A stretch of 64,000 nucleotides of DNA, taken from NCBI GenBank assembly GCA_022606135.1, contig JABYQN010000007.1, positions 1,488,001 through 1,552,000 on the forward strand, written 5' to 3'. Within the stretch, counting starts at the first letter, position 1. Each line of letters begins with the position of its first letter. The stretch comes from Fomes fomentarius (lineage: Eukaryota > Basidiomycota > Agaricomycetes > Polyporales > Polyporaceae). The notes below the pieces were generated by a model. That model made no database searches. It saw only the letters and a list, made by a program, of their open reading frames with translations, and had not been told where the DNA came from. Both the position numbers and the translations under genes were made by a program. Positions 1-10,859 of this stretch are shown one piece after another.

Positions 1-779
1 TGCAGCCTTCTTCTCTGCCAGCTTGGGCTCCTTCGCCTTCTTCTCCTTTTTCTGCGCCTTGCCCTCTTTTTCTGCGCTCTCTGCTGCTTTTTCGCCCTGC
101 ACACCCTTCTGTGCCTTCGCGGCAGCCTTGTCCACCTTCGCCGCCTTGTCCAATTTCTCAGCATTCACGGCGGGTGCTGCGGCCGGATCGGCCTGGGGCT
201 TCGTGGCAGGCGCCTTCTCTTTCTTCTGCTTTGGAGGATCGGCCTTGCGCTCCTGGTGTGGTGCGTTCTCGAGGTCGAAGATGATGGCGGAGAATGCAGG
301 TTCTAGTGACTTGGCAGCTTCCCGGACGGAGGGCCGGCTCTGCACATGATCGAAGTAGCGGGTGATGGCGGAATGAGAATAGTATTGCGCTGGCTGCAAT
401 TGTGACTATGGATACCGGCGTGAACGATCAAATGAATGCAAGCAATCTTGGAAGACATACCAGCGTCGGATGCAAAGCGCCGTACAGGGCTGCATCTGCA
501 GCAGTGAAGTGATTGCTCACGAGATACGTGCGGGGAACTAGTGTTGCTTCAAGATCCTGTTTCATGTCTAAGTTCCGCAGCCTCCGCTGCGATGACCATA
601 CGCACCTTGAAGTTCTCGGGCTTGGCCACATCCCCTTGCGCAACCTTGTCAATCCATTCCGCGACCTCAGCCTTGTCCTTCTCGGACTTGCCAAAGTCTT
701 CACTACCGTCCTTGGCGGCACCGGTGACGAGATCTCTGAGCGGGGCGGGGAGCTTTGCGAGGGCAGCCTGCGTGGACAT
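1..779 (-). CDS. ARC1: Arc1/AIMP1-like tRNA-binding cofactor, 5' part
   Basis: The gene runs off the left edge, so only the N-terminal part is visible. Start ATG is at 779-777. Exons are 779-606, 556 to about 467, then from about 372 to the window edge; the first intron (605-557, 49 nt) is GT..AG and removes a frame stop. The protein begins MSTQAALAKLPAPLRDLV and has a GST-C-like helical domain with a TAADAALYGALHP stretch and ITRYFDHVQ near residues 75-110. A lysine/alanine-rich linker with repeated KKEK/KAAK blocks follows. This order (GST-like domain, basic linker) is that of Arc1p, which binds tRNA and docks Met- and Glu-tRNA synthetases in the cytosol. The diagnostic C-terminal OB/EMAPII domain would lie outside the window. 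A GluRS or MetRS N-terminus is the main alternative. It is divergent from the L6 gene. Confidence 0.65.
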
Positions 780-1000
780 TTTTCTGAGGAGCACACGAGC
801 GTGGAGATAGGATCGATGAACGGCGAGCTGCCGCACCCAGCCCCGAGTCAAGAAGGTCATTTTGGGAGCATCTCACGTGCACGCGTCGTATCGCGTTCCG
901 TGACCCTCGCGCGTCACACCCACAGGGGTCACGGTCACGCCCGCGTCTGGCTGCGACATGATCGAGTCGCTGTCCACTCAGACGGTCACAGTCGCCAGCT
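780..1000. promoter_or_regulatory. Divergent promoter with CACGTG and repeated GTCAC boxes
   Basis: The 221-bp gap separates the start codons of the Arc1-like gene (-) and the mitochondrial L6 gene (+). It holds a CACGTG E-box at 874-879 and four GTCAC/GTGAC pentamers at 900-904, 913-917, 928-932 and 934-938; the first pair forms an inverted repeat and the last pair a tandem. The clustering suggests a shared bidirectional control region. The binding factor is not known from sequence alone. Confidence 0.45.
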
Positions 1001-1706
1001 ATGCTCTCTCGGTGGCAGGCGGGCACTCGCCATGCCCTTCGCTCCTTCTCGTCGTCCGCGCCAGCGTGCGCGGGCATTGTCTCCAACATCGGCAAGAAAC
1101 CTATAGTCTACCCTCCCTCCGTCACGCTCTCCCCCTCCTCGACCGAGATCTCAGTCAAGGGTCCGCTCGGCGAGACCTCTGTGTCCCTCATGCCGTTCAT
1201 GAGGCTTCAAGAGACCGCGCCCAACACAATTGCTGTCTCAGTGGAGGAGCCGAAGGAGAGGAAACAACGCGCAATGTGGGGGCTCACACGGACACTCATC
1301 CACAATGCAATCGTCGGTATGACCGAGGGCTTCACCACACCGGTTTACCTTGTTGGTGTTGGATACCGTGCAGCGCTGGAGGCCGACCCACGAGGGAAGG
1401 GAGAGGGTCGGAATGGACAGCGGCTGAATATGAAACTCGGGTACTCGCACCCTGTATTCGTATCCATTCCGGAGCATATCAAGGCGGAGGTCCCCCTTCC
1501 AACCAAAATAGTCCTCAGCTGCACAGACAAACATCAGCTCGGCCTTTTTGCGGCGCAAATACGGAGTTGGAGGCCACCAGAACCGTACAAGGGCAAGGTA
1601 TGTCCATGAGTATGAGGTAACTCCTGGATCCGTTGGCTCATCTTATGTGTAGGGGATCATTGTAGGCAACGAGAGGATTAGGATGAAGTCAGTGAAGAAG
1701 AAATAG
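1001..1706 (+). CDS. MRPL6: Mitochondrial large-subunit ribosomal protein L6 (uL6m)
   Basis: Two exons, 1001-1597 and 1653-1706, give 216 residues; the intron is 1598-1652 (GTATGT..TAG). The N-terminus (MLSRWQAGTRHALRSFSSSA) is rich in Arg and Ser with no acidic residues, as in a mitochondrial presequence. The body shows the two L6 repeats: IGKKPI...VTLSP...VKGPLG near residues 30-60 and the YLVGVGYRA ... LGYSHPV block near residues 115-150. The C-terminus reads IIVGNERIRMKSVKKK, the usual basic L6 tail, and is supplied by exon 2. L6 binds the base of the stalk region near the sarcin-ricin loop in the mitoribosome. Length is normal for fungal uL6m. Confidence 0.93.
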
Positions 1707-2370
1707 ACACGTCAGGGCCCGCTCACGCTATGTTATCCGCCTCTAATCGGCATGTTGCTCTTACATATCACACAATCGTCATTGCTACGCAGTGCGCCTG
1801 ATCTCCCCGGATAGGGCATAAGTGTGCCTAACGTAGGTGCACTCACGCACTTCCATCCGGCGCAGAACATCATGCAAGCGTTAGTTCGTCTTCCATATCG
1901 CGCCCAAAAGCCGCTACATGAATCTTTACACCGGCATAACCACGTCATTCCCAGTCAGTCATGTTGTCATAGTCGCCGGTGGCTGCCCGGTGGCTGCCCG
2001 GTGTGAAGGCCAGCGTTCCAGAGAGATAGTAGTTACCGCACGGACGGTCGCGCGGTCACAGGAGGTTAGTAGGGCCTTTCGGCATCTTACAGGTGATCTC
2101 CACAGTGCATATTGCATCCGAATGTTCATACTCTCAGAAGAATGGTATAGTCGGAGGTAAACATTCCACTCCGGCATCTCGTCCTGATCCATGTCTATGG
2201 AAGCTTGGCCAACATGCTACCATGCCCCAGGGTCGACGTCAATTCCGCAGATAATACCTGGCTATCCCAGCCCGCTGGGTCGCGCTCCGTCCTTCCTCCT
2301 TCACCCCCCGCGTTGCCTACCCCAGTTCCTCTCACCCGCCCTTCTACTACGGACAGGTCTTGTTGTCAAT
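1707..2370. other. Intergenic stretch, no gene seen
   Basis: No open frame here resembles a known protein. It contains a short tandem repeat at 1976-2003 and the upstream region of the DUF6534-type gene. Confidence 0.6.
1976..2003. repeat. 11-bp tandem repeat
   Basis: The unit CCGGTGGCTGC occurs twice in tandem (1976-1986, 1987-1997), followed by the first six bases of a third unit. It is a small intergenic repeat with no evident function. Confidence 0.7.
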
Positions 2371-3990
2371 ATGTCCCTATGGTGGCTATCAGCATCGGAC
2401 ACCGCTGTGTCCCGCGACTCCACTTTGGGTGTGCTCCTCATGGCCACTGTCCTCGCTTCTATGTAAGTCATCTCCCCTCAACACTGTTACTGCTAGCATC
2501 ATCTAAATTATATTGCGGCGATAACCAGGGGTTACGGCATTACTATCCTCCAGACGTTGCAATATTACGACCGATACTATAATGATTCCCGAGCATTGAA
2601 GTTCCTTGTACGTCCCACTGGTTCCTCCTTGGCCCATAAGATCATTGAGACCTATGGTCGCGCTATGCTTGCCTTCCCACCACAGGTCCTTGTACTTGGG
2701 TAAAACCTCCGGCCTCATCAACTGTTGACTAGCCACTCACCTCTCGGCGCAGATTGTTTGAGACGACAACGATTGTTACGGAGATTCACGCCTTGTACTT
2801 CTACTCCGTCACCTACGCTGGCGGCAAACTTGCCTCTATTCCCGTTCCTTCGTAAGTATCCTTGTCGGACTCTTCCCGTTACATCGTGCTCACGGTCTTT
2901 CAGGAGTCTTCCCCTGGAGCGCTCCTTTTTCGTAAGGCCATCCCTGTAGTTGAAGAGACTCATTACGCCTGATACTTCGCCCCTGCAGTATGCCGCTATA
3001 TTTCTAGTGCAGATGTATGCTCTCTTTACTTCATGCACCAGTGAGTGATGGTATTGACGTAACCATAGCTTTCTTGCGGTGCGGATACAACAGTGTAAGC
3101 CATCATGTCATCCGTTACCTGGATAGAGCCTCATCTAGTTGACAGTGGGAAGGCGGTACTGGTGGTTAGCCGTCATCGCTGTAAGCTCTGAATTTCCAAC
3201 GTACAGTTGGACGCTAGTTTGACCTCCACTCAGGGCCTGCTTGCTAGCGTTGGTTTAGGTACGTAGACTGCATACGTCATTCACAGGGGGGAAGAGGCTC
3301 ATTGATTTCCGCGAAACAGTAACAGGACTGGGTTGAGTTGACATACATAACTTCAACAAACATAGAGTACTAACACCCACACTCTGTCCACCTCCAGTTG
3401 CAACAGTGCAAGCGTAAGCAGATAGGTAGTCTGCTCACTGAACCATGCTTATCCTCTTCCCAGCTCCAGATTCGCTTCTCCCAACCCGACCTTCGTCATC
3501 GTGAATAAAGCCTCACAATTGCCATCTTGAATACGTGACAGCTGACGCCGTGTCTATTCAGGCATTGTCAGCTGCAAGCGCAGGATTGCAGATCGCCACC
3601 GACGCGCTGATCGCGGGTTCGCTTTACTGGCTGAACAGAAAGCGTGCGAGCGACCATGAGTCCGTGATTTCCCTCTCTCATTCATATCAAGAAAGTGCGA
3701 TAGTGACAAGATTCTTGTTCACGTTGTACAGCAGGAATGTCTTCAGCCAGGCATTGGTTTCCGCTCTCAACCGCGGGGTTTTCTCTACGTGCGTTGTCAT
3801 TCCCAATCAACTAAGGTTCATTTAGCTGACCTCATATCCAGGGTGCTTCAGATTCTTGCTACGGTCATGGTAAGGATCATTCAAGAAAGTTATTCACGGC
3901 TAGTTGATACTGATGCTGAGGTAGTACTTCACATTGCGCCCGCGACTGGTGTGGATCTCCTTCCACATGACGAGCAGCAAAGGTCCGTCA
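2371..3990 (+). pseudogene. DUF6534-type multi-pass membrane protein gene, probably decayed
   Basis: The start is clear: ATG 2371, exons 2371-2462, 2529-2607, 2686-2699 (14 nt) and 2753-2851 splice cleanly. They encode TM1-TM2 of a DUF6534-like protein (LGVLLMATVLASMGYGITIL, a YYDRYYNDSRALKFL loop, then LFETTTIVTEIHALYFYSV). Further pieces typical of the family follow: FLAVRIQQ (about 3070), GRRYWWLAVIAGLLASVGLG (3148-3257) and ATDALIAGSLYWLNRKRA (3595-3650). Between 2852 and 3150 and after 3650, however, these pieces lie in frames that I could not join with GT..AG introns, and no clean C-terminal helix or stop is evident. Either the gene is degenerate or unusual splice sites are used. DUF6534 proteins are basidiomycete-expanded membrane proteins of unknown function. 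Confidence 0.5.
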
Positions 3991-5800
3991 GATCTACCCG
4001 CTAGTCCCTTTGCTGCTCAGTGTTCCTGAACTCGTCCTGACTGTTCTCCCACACCTAGTGCATGCTATATCACTTCTGTCCACGTGAGGCATACCGCCCT
4101 CTTCGGCACCTCAGCTGATCTCGCTGACGTACCTTCCATCATTTGTGTGTGGTCTGCGGAATACAGATTGAATGCCAGGAATGCTAGAGACGGTGTTGGG
4201 CATGACTCGGAGATAATTGATGCCAGGCTCAGGGAACGGCTCGAGAGAGAGCTGGGTGGGGTACGTCCGAGCCCATGCTAAGCAAACCCCGTCCCTCGCA
4301 CTTACGATGGGTAAAAACTTGCCCTTCTCCGCATGGTTACAGGATGAATTCAGGACTCGTCTTGAGACTCCGCCTAACCTCCCGGTACGTCTGCTTGACC
4401 GTGATCCGGGTGCCTTCATATATTGACCTCCAACCATCCTCGTACTTCCAGACCATCGCACACGGACTCCCACACAGCCCCAGCTCGTGGTTCACGGCGA
4501 ACAAGTCGACTGAAGGCATGGACAGCTCGACCCTCAGCTACCACGCTCGCTCGACGACAGCTGTCGACGGCACTTCCGGTACGTCTATAACGGCCCGCCT
4601 GCGCGATGTATGAAGCGCGTCTGACTTCACCTTCAGAGAAGTAGGCATGTTCGCATCGTTCTCGACGCTGGAATATCCGCCCGAAAGGTAGCAAGCAAGG
4701 GGTGGCTGGCTTGTCGGAAAATGGCACGCGTTCATCTCATCTTCAAGACACGGTCGTCTCTGTAAGCTCTGACTTCACGAGACCGTTGATACTTGGACCC
4801 CTATATGCATCTATCCCATACTCTTCGATCCTATCCACGCATGGACAATTTTGTTTCCCTCTCTGGACTGCGGATGACGACCCTTGTAATACCATTGTCC
4901 AAACTTGATTGGCAGTGATTTGGGCGGGTGTGTCGAAGTTTTGGTCGATTCTTCATGTTCAGTGCAGACTCCTTGACATCGGCTCCCTCGGCGGAGAAAG
5001 CTCGGATCCATCGCCCAGCAAGGAACCGGCCCGTGAGGATCGGGTCTGTGGCGTTCCATATCTGCGTCCCATTTAGGAAGGTCTACATGTTTGCCTCAGG
5101 GAAAAAAAAACATAACCACCGCCTCAGACCGCATATGCACTCGCGGATGTTGACAATTAGTGCCATTCCGATTTTGAATCAGCCTCTGGGCTTTCCCAAA
5201 TCGTATTGAGATGGTAGCCCGAGTACCGCCGATACATGAGAAACTTTATGTCCACATGCTTTCTGGTGGACGCCGAAGTTATTGATGGGATCGCGTGGTA
5301 GGAAAGCTATATACTTGCACACTACGTACAAACGTCTCCAGCCGTGGGGTGTGCGCAGAAAAGAACGGGAGGACGGGGCGAAGCTCAGTTGAATGATGCC
5401 GCCGGCGTGCGTGGAGGATGATCGAGAAGGCCGGCCTAGGACTCAGGAGCATGATCGTAGCGAGTAGTGATGTTATTGACCAATAGGGGGCAGCAGCGTC
5501 TGCCCTTTGTATTCGTCCGCTGCAGTTTGAAGGCGACTATGCAGTGCGTATATCCAGGCCTGATCGATAACATAAGGCAACGGAATGCATAGTTGAGAAT
5601 ACATACAACGGAGCGCGGGCGGGAGAAGATATAGAGTTTCCGAGTCGGGACGTGTTTGTCATACGGAGCGCCCGAGTGAAGGCGGTGATGACGCGCGCTG
5701 GGCTCGCGGCTGAGATCTGAGAGGGCAAGTCATCATCGAGATGATGCACTCGCCTGATATGCTCTTCGGATATGCTAGACATATGTGGGTCTTGCACATC
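3991..5800. other. Gene-free stretch of 1.8 kb
   Basis: Only short overlapping open frames are present (longest about 120 codons, low-complexity composition). None gives a recognisable domain or a spliceable gene. It may contain further remnants of the neighbouring decayed membrane-protein gene, but I could not align any. Confidence 0.5.
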
Positions 5801-5812
5801 GCCCTTCTCCTG

Positions 5813-5820
5813 CTTATATA
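5813..5820 (+). promoter_or_regulatory. TATA-like box of the Sec14-like gene
   Basis: CTTATATA lies about 85 bp upstream of the ATG at 5906 and is followed by a C/T-rich leader, the usual layout of a fungal core promoter. It argues against a start at the upstream ATG 5785. Confidence 0.5.
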
Positions 5821-5905
5821 CCCCGTGTCTCCCGCCCTCCGTTCCCCACCAGCCCACACTCCCCAGCCCACACATCTCCCTCAGACTTAGAAATTACTCT
5901 TCGAC

Positions 5906-7374
5906 ATGGCCCCAGCGCAACAGAGAAGCAGACAACGCTCAAGGAGTTCCGCAAGGAGCTCGTCCAGGACGGTGTCCTTCACGACGGTGATTCCATCGGC
6001 ACCGATGATGAGACGCTTCTGTAAGTTTCAGCCCTTGCCGGTCTCGTTCGCTTCCATGCGCCCCGATACTTATCCATCCATGCAGCCGCTTCTTGCGAGC
6101 GCGCAACTTCAACCTCAAACAGTCCACGCTCATGTGGAAAAACTGCCAACATTGGCGGAGTACAGTAGAGAAAGTCGGCATTGATGAACTCTACCGTCAA
6201 ATTGACCCCTTCGATGTACGTCAAAATTCTCTATTCCATGTTGTCCAGTGTTCCACAACGTCGTCCGCAGTACCCAGAGCGGGATCATGTTTTCAACTGC
6301 TGGCCACTATACTTCCACAAGGTATGATGTCCGCTGCTAATCTTATGAAGACTCCGAGCTCATCGTGTGACCCACAGACGGACAAGGTTTGTTTTTATCA
6401 AGATAGCCTGTACGCACCCGGTCAGTGGCTCACACGTTTCAAAATAACCAGGAAGGCCACCCCATCAATATCCATCATTTTGGTGGGATCAACCTGGACA
6501 AGTTGCAAAAGAAGATGACTCTCGAACGCTTCTGGCAGACCGTTGTCGTCAACTGCGAAGCGCTCCCAAGAGAAGTGCTTCCCGCCGCTTCAGAAGCTGC
6601 TGGAAAACGCGTGTTGGGCACGTTTGTTGTCGTCGACCTCTCGGGCTTCGGGTGCGTATTCTCATGGGTTTCGGTGGACATCGGGAACTCATATGAGCAT
6701 ATGAATAGCATCTCCCAGTTTTGGCAGATGAAGGACTTCGCAAGAAGTTCGTTCCAAGTCTCGCAGGACTACTTCCCTGAGACGTAAGTGCCATCATCGA
6801 CTACTCATCTACGCATATGCCGACCGTTCTCCACAGAGTCGCGCGCCTTGCGATCGTCAATGCTCCTCGTGGCTTCTCTGCAATCTGGAACGTCATGAAA
6901 CCCTGGATCGCCAAGGAGACTGCGGCAAAGGTCAACATCATGGGCTCCGACTACAAGTCGAAGCTCCTCGAGCTCATCGACGCGGACGCTCTCCCCGACC
7001 GACTGGGTGGCAAGTGCACCTGCGAGGGTCATGGGGGATGCATGAAGAGCAACGCAGGCCCATGGATGCACAACCGCAAGGAGCGGCGCGAGGCGTGGCT
7101 CAAGGGAGAACGCGAGACCATCGCGCTCTTACCTGGAGAGTTGTCTGGCAGCAGGCCTCGGTCTTCTCCCGCCGACTCCACCAGCAGGCGTACGTCTCAC
7201 GCGTCGTCAACGGAGACGTCTTCAATCACAACGCCTCCTTTGAGTGAGCACGCGCAAGAGCCGCCACACACGCAGAAAACTATTGCTGACGTTGCGGTCT
7301 ACGAGCACCAACGCGATGGACGACAGGCGCAGAGTGATCTGCATAAAGAGAGGACCAGCATCCCAGTATTGTAG
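5906..7374 (+). CDS. Sec14-like CRAL-TRIO phospholipid transfer protein
   Basis: Seven exons: 5906-6020, 6086-6215, 6271-6321, 6378-6386 (9 nt), 6452-6651, 6709-6783, 6837-7374; about 372 residues. The N-terminal CRAL-TRIO-N domain reads TLKEFRKEL...TLLRFLRARNFNLKQS; the lipid-binding core shows YFHKTDKEGHPINI, VVVDLSGFGISQFWQM, QDYFPETVARLAIVNAPRGF and the closing LPDRLGGKC. Sec14 proteins exchange phosphatidylinositol and phosphatidylcholine and act at Golgi/endosome membranes. The C-terminal 80 residues are Ser/Thr-rich and likely disordered. Oddity: the natural ATG (5906) is one base out of frame with the domain; adding one C to the CCCC at 5910-5913 gives MAPSATEKQTTLKEF and a total of 1119 nt, exactly divisible by three. 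The 9-nt exon encodes only T-D-K. Confidence 0.85.
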
Positions 7375-7644
7375 AACTGTCAGCCTTGTTCACCTGTGTA
7401 TCATTCTATGTGGGTCGCGATGGGCACATGCCTGTACTCTACGATACTGTTGTTTCCCATAATCCTCTGTATTATACCACATTGCTAGAATTGCAACAGA
7501 TTGAACAAAGCTAGATGGATTCAATAATCGAATGCGACGTGCCACAGGATGAGTTTCTCGGGCCGCAACTCCATTTGGTAGGGGCGTGAGAAATCCCGTC
7601 ACTACACTGGCGGAGAACGAGCGCCTGCTGGGACGCTGCACGAC

Positions 7645-8980
7645 ATGGAGGCCTTGCTGTTTAACGTGCGCATCTCTGCTTGTTTCCTCGTTCGTACTCG
7701 CTCAAACTCGTCCGGTTTCGCAGGTTTCGGGTGGCTTTTTGGAGGGGATCGTCAGGGGGTACAAGGCCGGCCTCCTCACCCAGAACCAGTACAACAACCT
7801 CACCCAATGCGAGACTATTGAGGGTACGTCGGCTCCTAACGAGACATAGGACGAAGAGTTGAAACAGTCATGGGGTAGACTTCAGGACACAGCTGTCTGC
7901 GACGGACTATGGTAATTTCCTCGCAAATGAACCCCTACCCATCTCCACTTCGACCATCCAGGACAAGGCGACCCAGGTACTTGTCGAGCAGTTCAATTAC
8001 CTGCGGAGCAATGCCGTCGAGCCATTGAGCAAGTTCCTGGAATACATGACGTGGGTTCTGCAAATTTGCGAGAACTTTTGGAGGACTCACGAAATGTTTC
8101 GCAGGTATGCATACATGATTGACAATGTCATACTCATCATCACCGGGACGCTGCACGGGAGGAACACCAACGAGTTGCTGCAGAGATGCCATCCCCTTGG
8201 TATCTTCGACACTATGCCTGCTCTATGCGTCGCTACGAATGTTGAGGAATTGTACCACACGGTGTTGGTAGAGACGCCTTTAGGTACGCCCTTTACTTCG
8301 TCTCCCAAAATCATTCCCCAACCCAATGGTACCCCCTACCAGCAAACTACTTCCGCGAATCCGTCACCGCCGCCGATCTGGACGACCTGAACATCGAAAT
8401 TATCCGGAACACGCTCTACAAGGCCTACCTTGAAGACTTCGACGCCTTCTGCCAATCTATTGGTGGCCCGACGTCGGAGATCATGCACAACATACTCGCG
8501 TTTGAGGCAGACCGGAGGGCAATCAACATCACCATCAACTCATTCGGTACACAACTCACGAAGGAGCAGCGCGCGAAGCTCTTCCCGACCATCGGCCGTC
8601 TGTTCCCCGAGGGCAACAACGCCCTCGCGCGGGCGGACGACATCGACCAGGTGCGGCAGGCGCTCGAGCCCATCGCCGAGTACCGCGCGTTCTTCGACAC
8701 CTCTCCCAGCGCGCCGCGGGCGAATGGCGGCGGGGAGAGCACGGCGAACCTGCTCGGGGACCTGAGCGACGAGCTGGGCGGGGCGGCGGACCTCGAGGAC
8801 CGGTTCTTCGTGCACGAGGTGCACCTGAACAAGCTGGCGTTTCTCCAGCAGTTCCAGTACGCGGTGTTCTTCAGCTACATCAAGCTGAAGGAGCAGGAGA
8901 TCCGGAGCCTGACGTGGATCGCGGAGTGCATTGCGCAGAACGCGCGCGATAGGATACATGACTTTATCCCGACGTTCTGA
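7645..8980 (+). CDS. VMA6: V-type proton ATPase Vo subunit d
   Basis: Five exons: 7645-7665, 7724-7823, 7879-8050, 8105-8283, 8343-8980; 369 residues, the normal length for subunit d. It starts MEALLFNV, followed by [20 protein letters not shown] and the [15 protein letters not shown] segment, all highly conserved in Vma6/ATP6V0[20 protein letters not shown] and [12 protein letters not shown] follow, and the C-terminus carries [20 protein letters not shown]. The subunit sits on top of the c-ring and couples V1 to Vo at the vacuolar membrane; it has no membrane spans itself, in line with the sequence. An insertion of about 30 residues rich in Gly/Asp (near residues 265-300) is seen in several basidiomycete homologues. 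The proteolipid gene of the same Vo sector lies 4.5 kb downstream. Confidence 0.96.
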
Positions 8981-9367
8981 AATGGTATAGCCACCAGGAC
9001 GGTACCGTATCTCATGAGTAGGATGCGCTAGCTCTCGATGGACTTGTATGGCACGGACTGGCGTAATCATACATATACCACTTCCATTGTACCTCTGTTC
9101 CAGTGCGGCGCCGCATCTGTGTCTCGTCCCGAGTTTGTGTGAGTCTATGCAAGACACTGATGTACGTCCCCGTGATCCTGGAGTATGCGCGCTCGAGTCT
9201 GCACGGAACACCGCGATTCAATTTCCGGCCCGTTTTCCCTACTCCGGCTATGATATGGGAGCGACGACCGAGCTCGTCCTTTTGTGCAGTATGGGCACTA
9301 GGCTGACCAGGTTACTCTTGTACTATCCGAACAGCCTCGCCCTACTCGCTAGTAAACTGCCAAGGGG
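8981..9367. other. Intergenic, no gene seen
   Basis: This 387-bp stretch lies between two + strand genes; it should hold the VMA6 3' end and the promoter of the hydrolase gene. No motif stands out. Confidence 0.6.
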
Positions 9368-10672
9368 ATGACAGCCATCGCGCAGAACACGTCGGTGAAG
9401 ACGACGAAGGTCACCATCCCTCATCCGCTGGAGTCGGGCTGCTCGATTGTGGGTGTGCTCGAGCAGGTGGCCCTGGGGCAGCCTACTCAGGGGCGCAGGA
9501 TTGCTTTGGTCCGTGAGCATGCTACATTTTCGTAACAATAGCTTGGGTATGGTTGTCCTGACTGGTGTACTCGCAGATCCTCCACGGCTCCATGGGGTGA
9601 GTTCTGAAGCTACGTCCCCCGTATCTCGCGCTGTGGATATTGACACAGACGATTGGCAGCCATAAGGACTATCTGTTCCAGAAGCGTCTCGCCCTCCGTC
9701 TCCCCATAGACTCCTTCCGCTTTGATTTCCGGTACGCTTTCCAATGGTGCTATATATTTGTTGTGATATGCATTCCATGTCCTGCATACCCAGAGGCAAT
9801 CACGAAACGGGTGGAACCTGGGCCTTTGGCAAGTTCACCAACGACGTGGACGATATTGACGCGGTGGTCGCGCACCTGAGGCAAGAGTACGGCTATGTTG
9901 TCGACATGCTCGTCGGTCATTCCCGCGGGAGCGTCGCTGCGATGCTGTGGTTATGCAAGCACAAAGAGGGGTATGCGAAAGATGTGAAGATGTACGTGAA
10001 CGTCTCTGGGCGGTTCAGGATGGAGGTGGGTTTCTCCCCGCTTTCCGACCACAAGTCCGGGGTTCGCTAAGTTGGTTCCCACCAAACACAGAAAATCTAT
10101 GGTAAGCAACCTTCTGGTGCAACATAATTGCGCGATATTCACGCAAACTCAGATGATTATGAGAATTACAAAGAGACGATTGAGAAGCAAGGCTATATTG
10201 ACCGCAACTATGTCGTTGCGCGGAAGCCATTGACCAGGAGGTGGGTGTGTGTTTGGCGGATCGCATGCAGAGCACTTAACCTGGTGCCACGGCAGGACGT
10301 ATCGGAAGGATTACGACGATTTTGCCTCGGTCGACACGTCCATCGTGTGGACCCAATTCCCGGTACACGTCCATGTGCTGACTCTACATGGGCTGAAGGA
10401 CGCAGTCGTTCCGCCGTACGATGCCTTCATCTACGCACGCATATATGGTGCACGCAATCCAGGAACGCACACGCTGCGGTATGTTGAAGATGCAGACCAT
10501 AACTTCACTGGTGTAAGCTTGCTCCAAGTGTCGCTGACACTGCAGAGACTTATCTGATGTACCGCAGATTCCGGAGGAAGTGGTAGAGACCGTGCTAGAG
10601 TGGCTGGCGCAGCAAGATAACAACGCACTCACGACCGGTGTGTGGCGTACTGGGGTCAAGGGCAAACTTTAG
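9368..10672 (+). CDS. Alpha/beta-hydrolase, 'ectomycorrhiza-regulated esterase' family
   Basis: Eight exons: 9368-9508, 9577-9596 (20 nt), 9660-9731, 9794-10025, 10092-10101 (10 nt), 10153-10240, 10296-10512, 10568-10672; 294 residues. The fold markers are in order: LILHGSMGHKDYLFQKRLA (oxyanion region), FRFDFRGNHETGG, nucleophile elbow GHSRGS with Ser near residue 125, the acid in HGLKDAVVPP and the His in DADHNF. The family is a small cytosolic alpha/beta-hydrolase of dienelactone-hydrolase/esterase type. The name comes from hom­ologues induced in ectomycorrhizal fungi, and the substrate is unknown. The first intron uses the rarer donor GTCCGT. The stop at 10670-10672 faces the stop of the next gene (convergent, 187 bp). 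Confidence 0.88.
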
Positions 10673-10859
10673 ACTCGCCTTGCATATCGACAGGCAGTGT
10701 CTTGCTTATTGGTTACTTACGATGAGCACTGCTATCCTTAATGATAATGTATCGCAACAGACTATGCCTTCGCATTTGACAATACATCTATTTCAGATTC
10801 GGGTCATTCACAATCACAATTACAAGTACACAGTCACAATCACAAGGTCGTTCAATGGC

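Noticed and set aside
5785..6024. ATG 5785 as the start of the Sec14-like gene
   Set aside because: It lies upstream of the TATA box and would add Pro/Ser-rich leader sequence not found in the family.
8540..9211. 223-codon minus-strand ORF
   Set aside because: Antisense to the last VMA6 exon; VMA6 homology is unambiguous.
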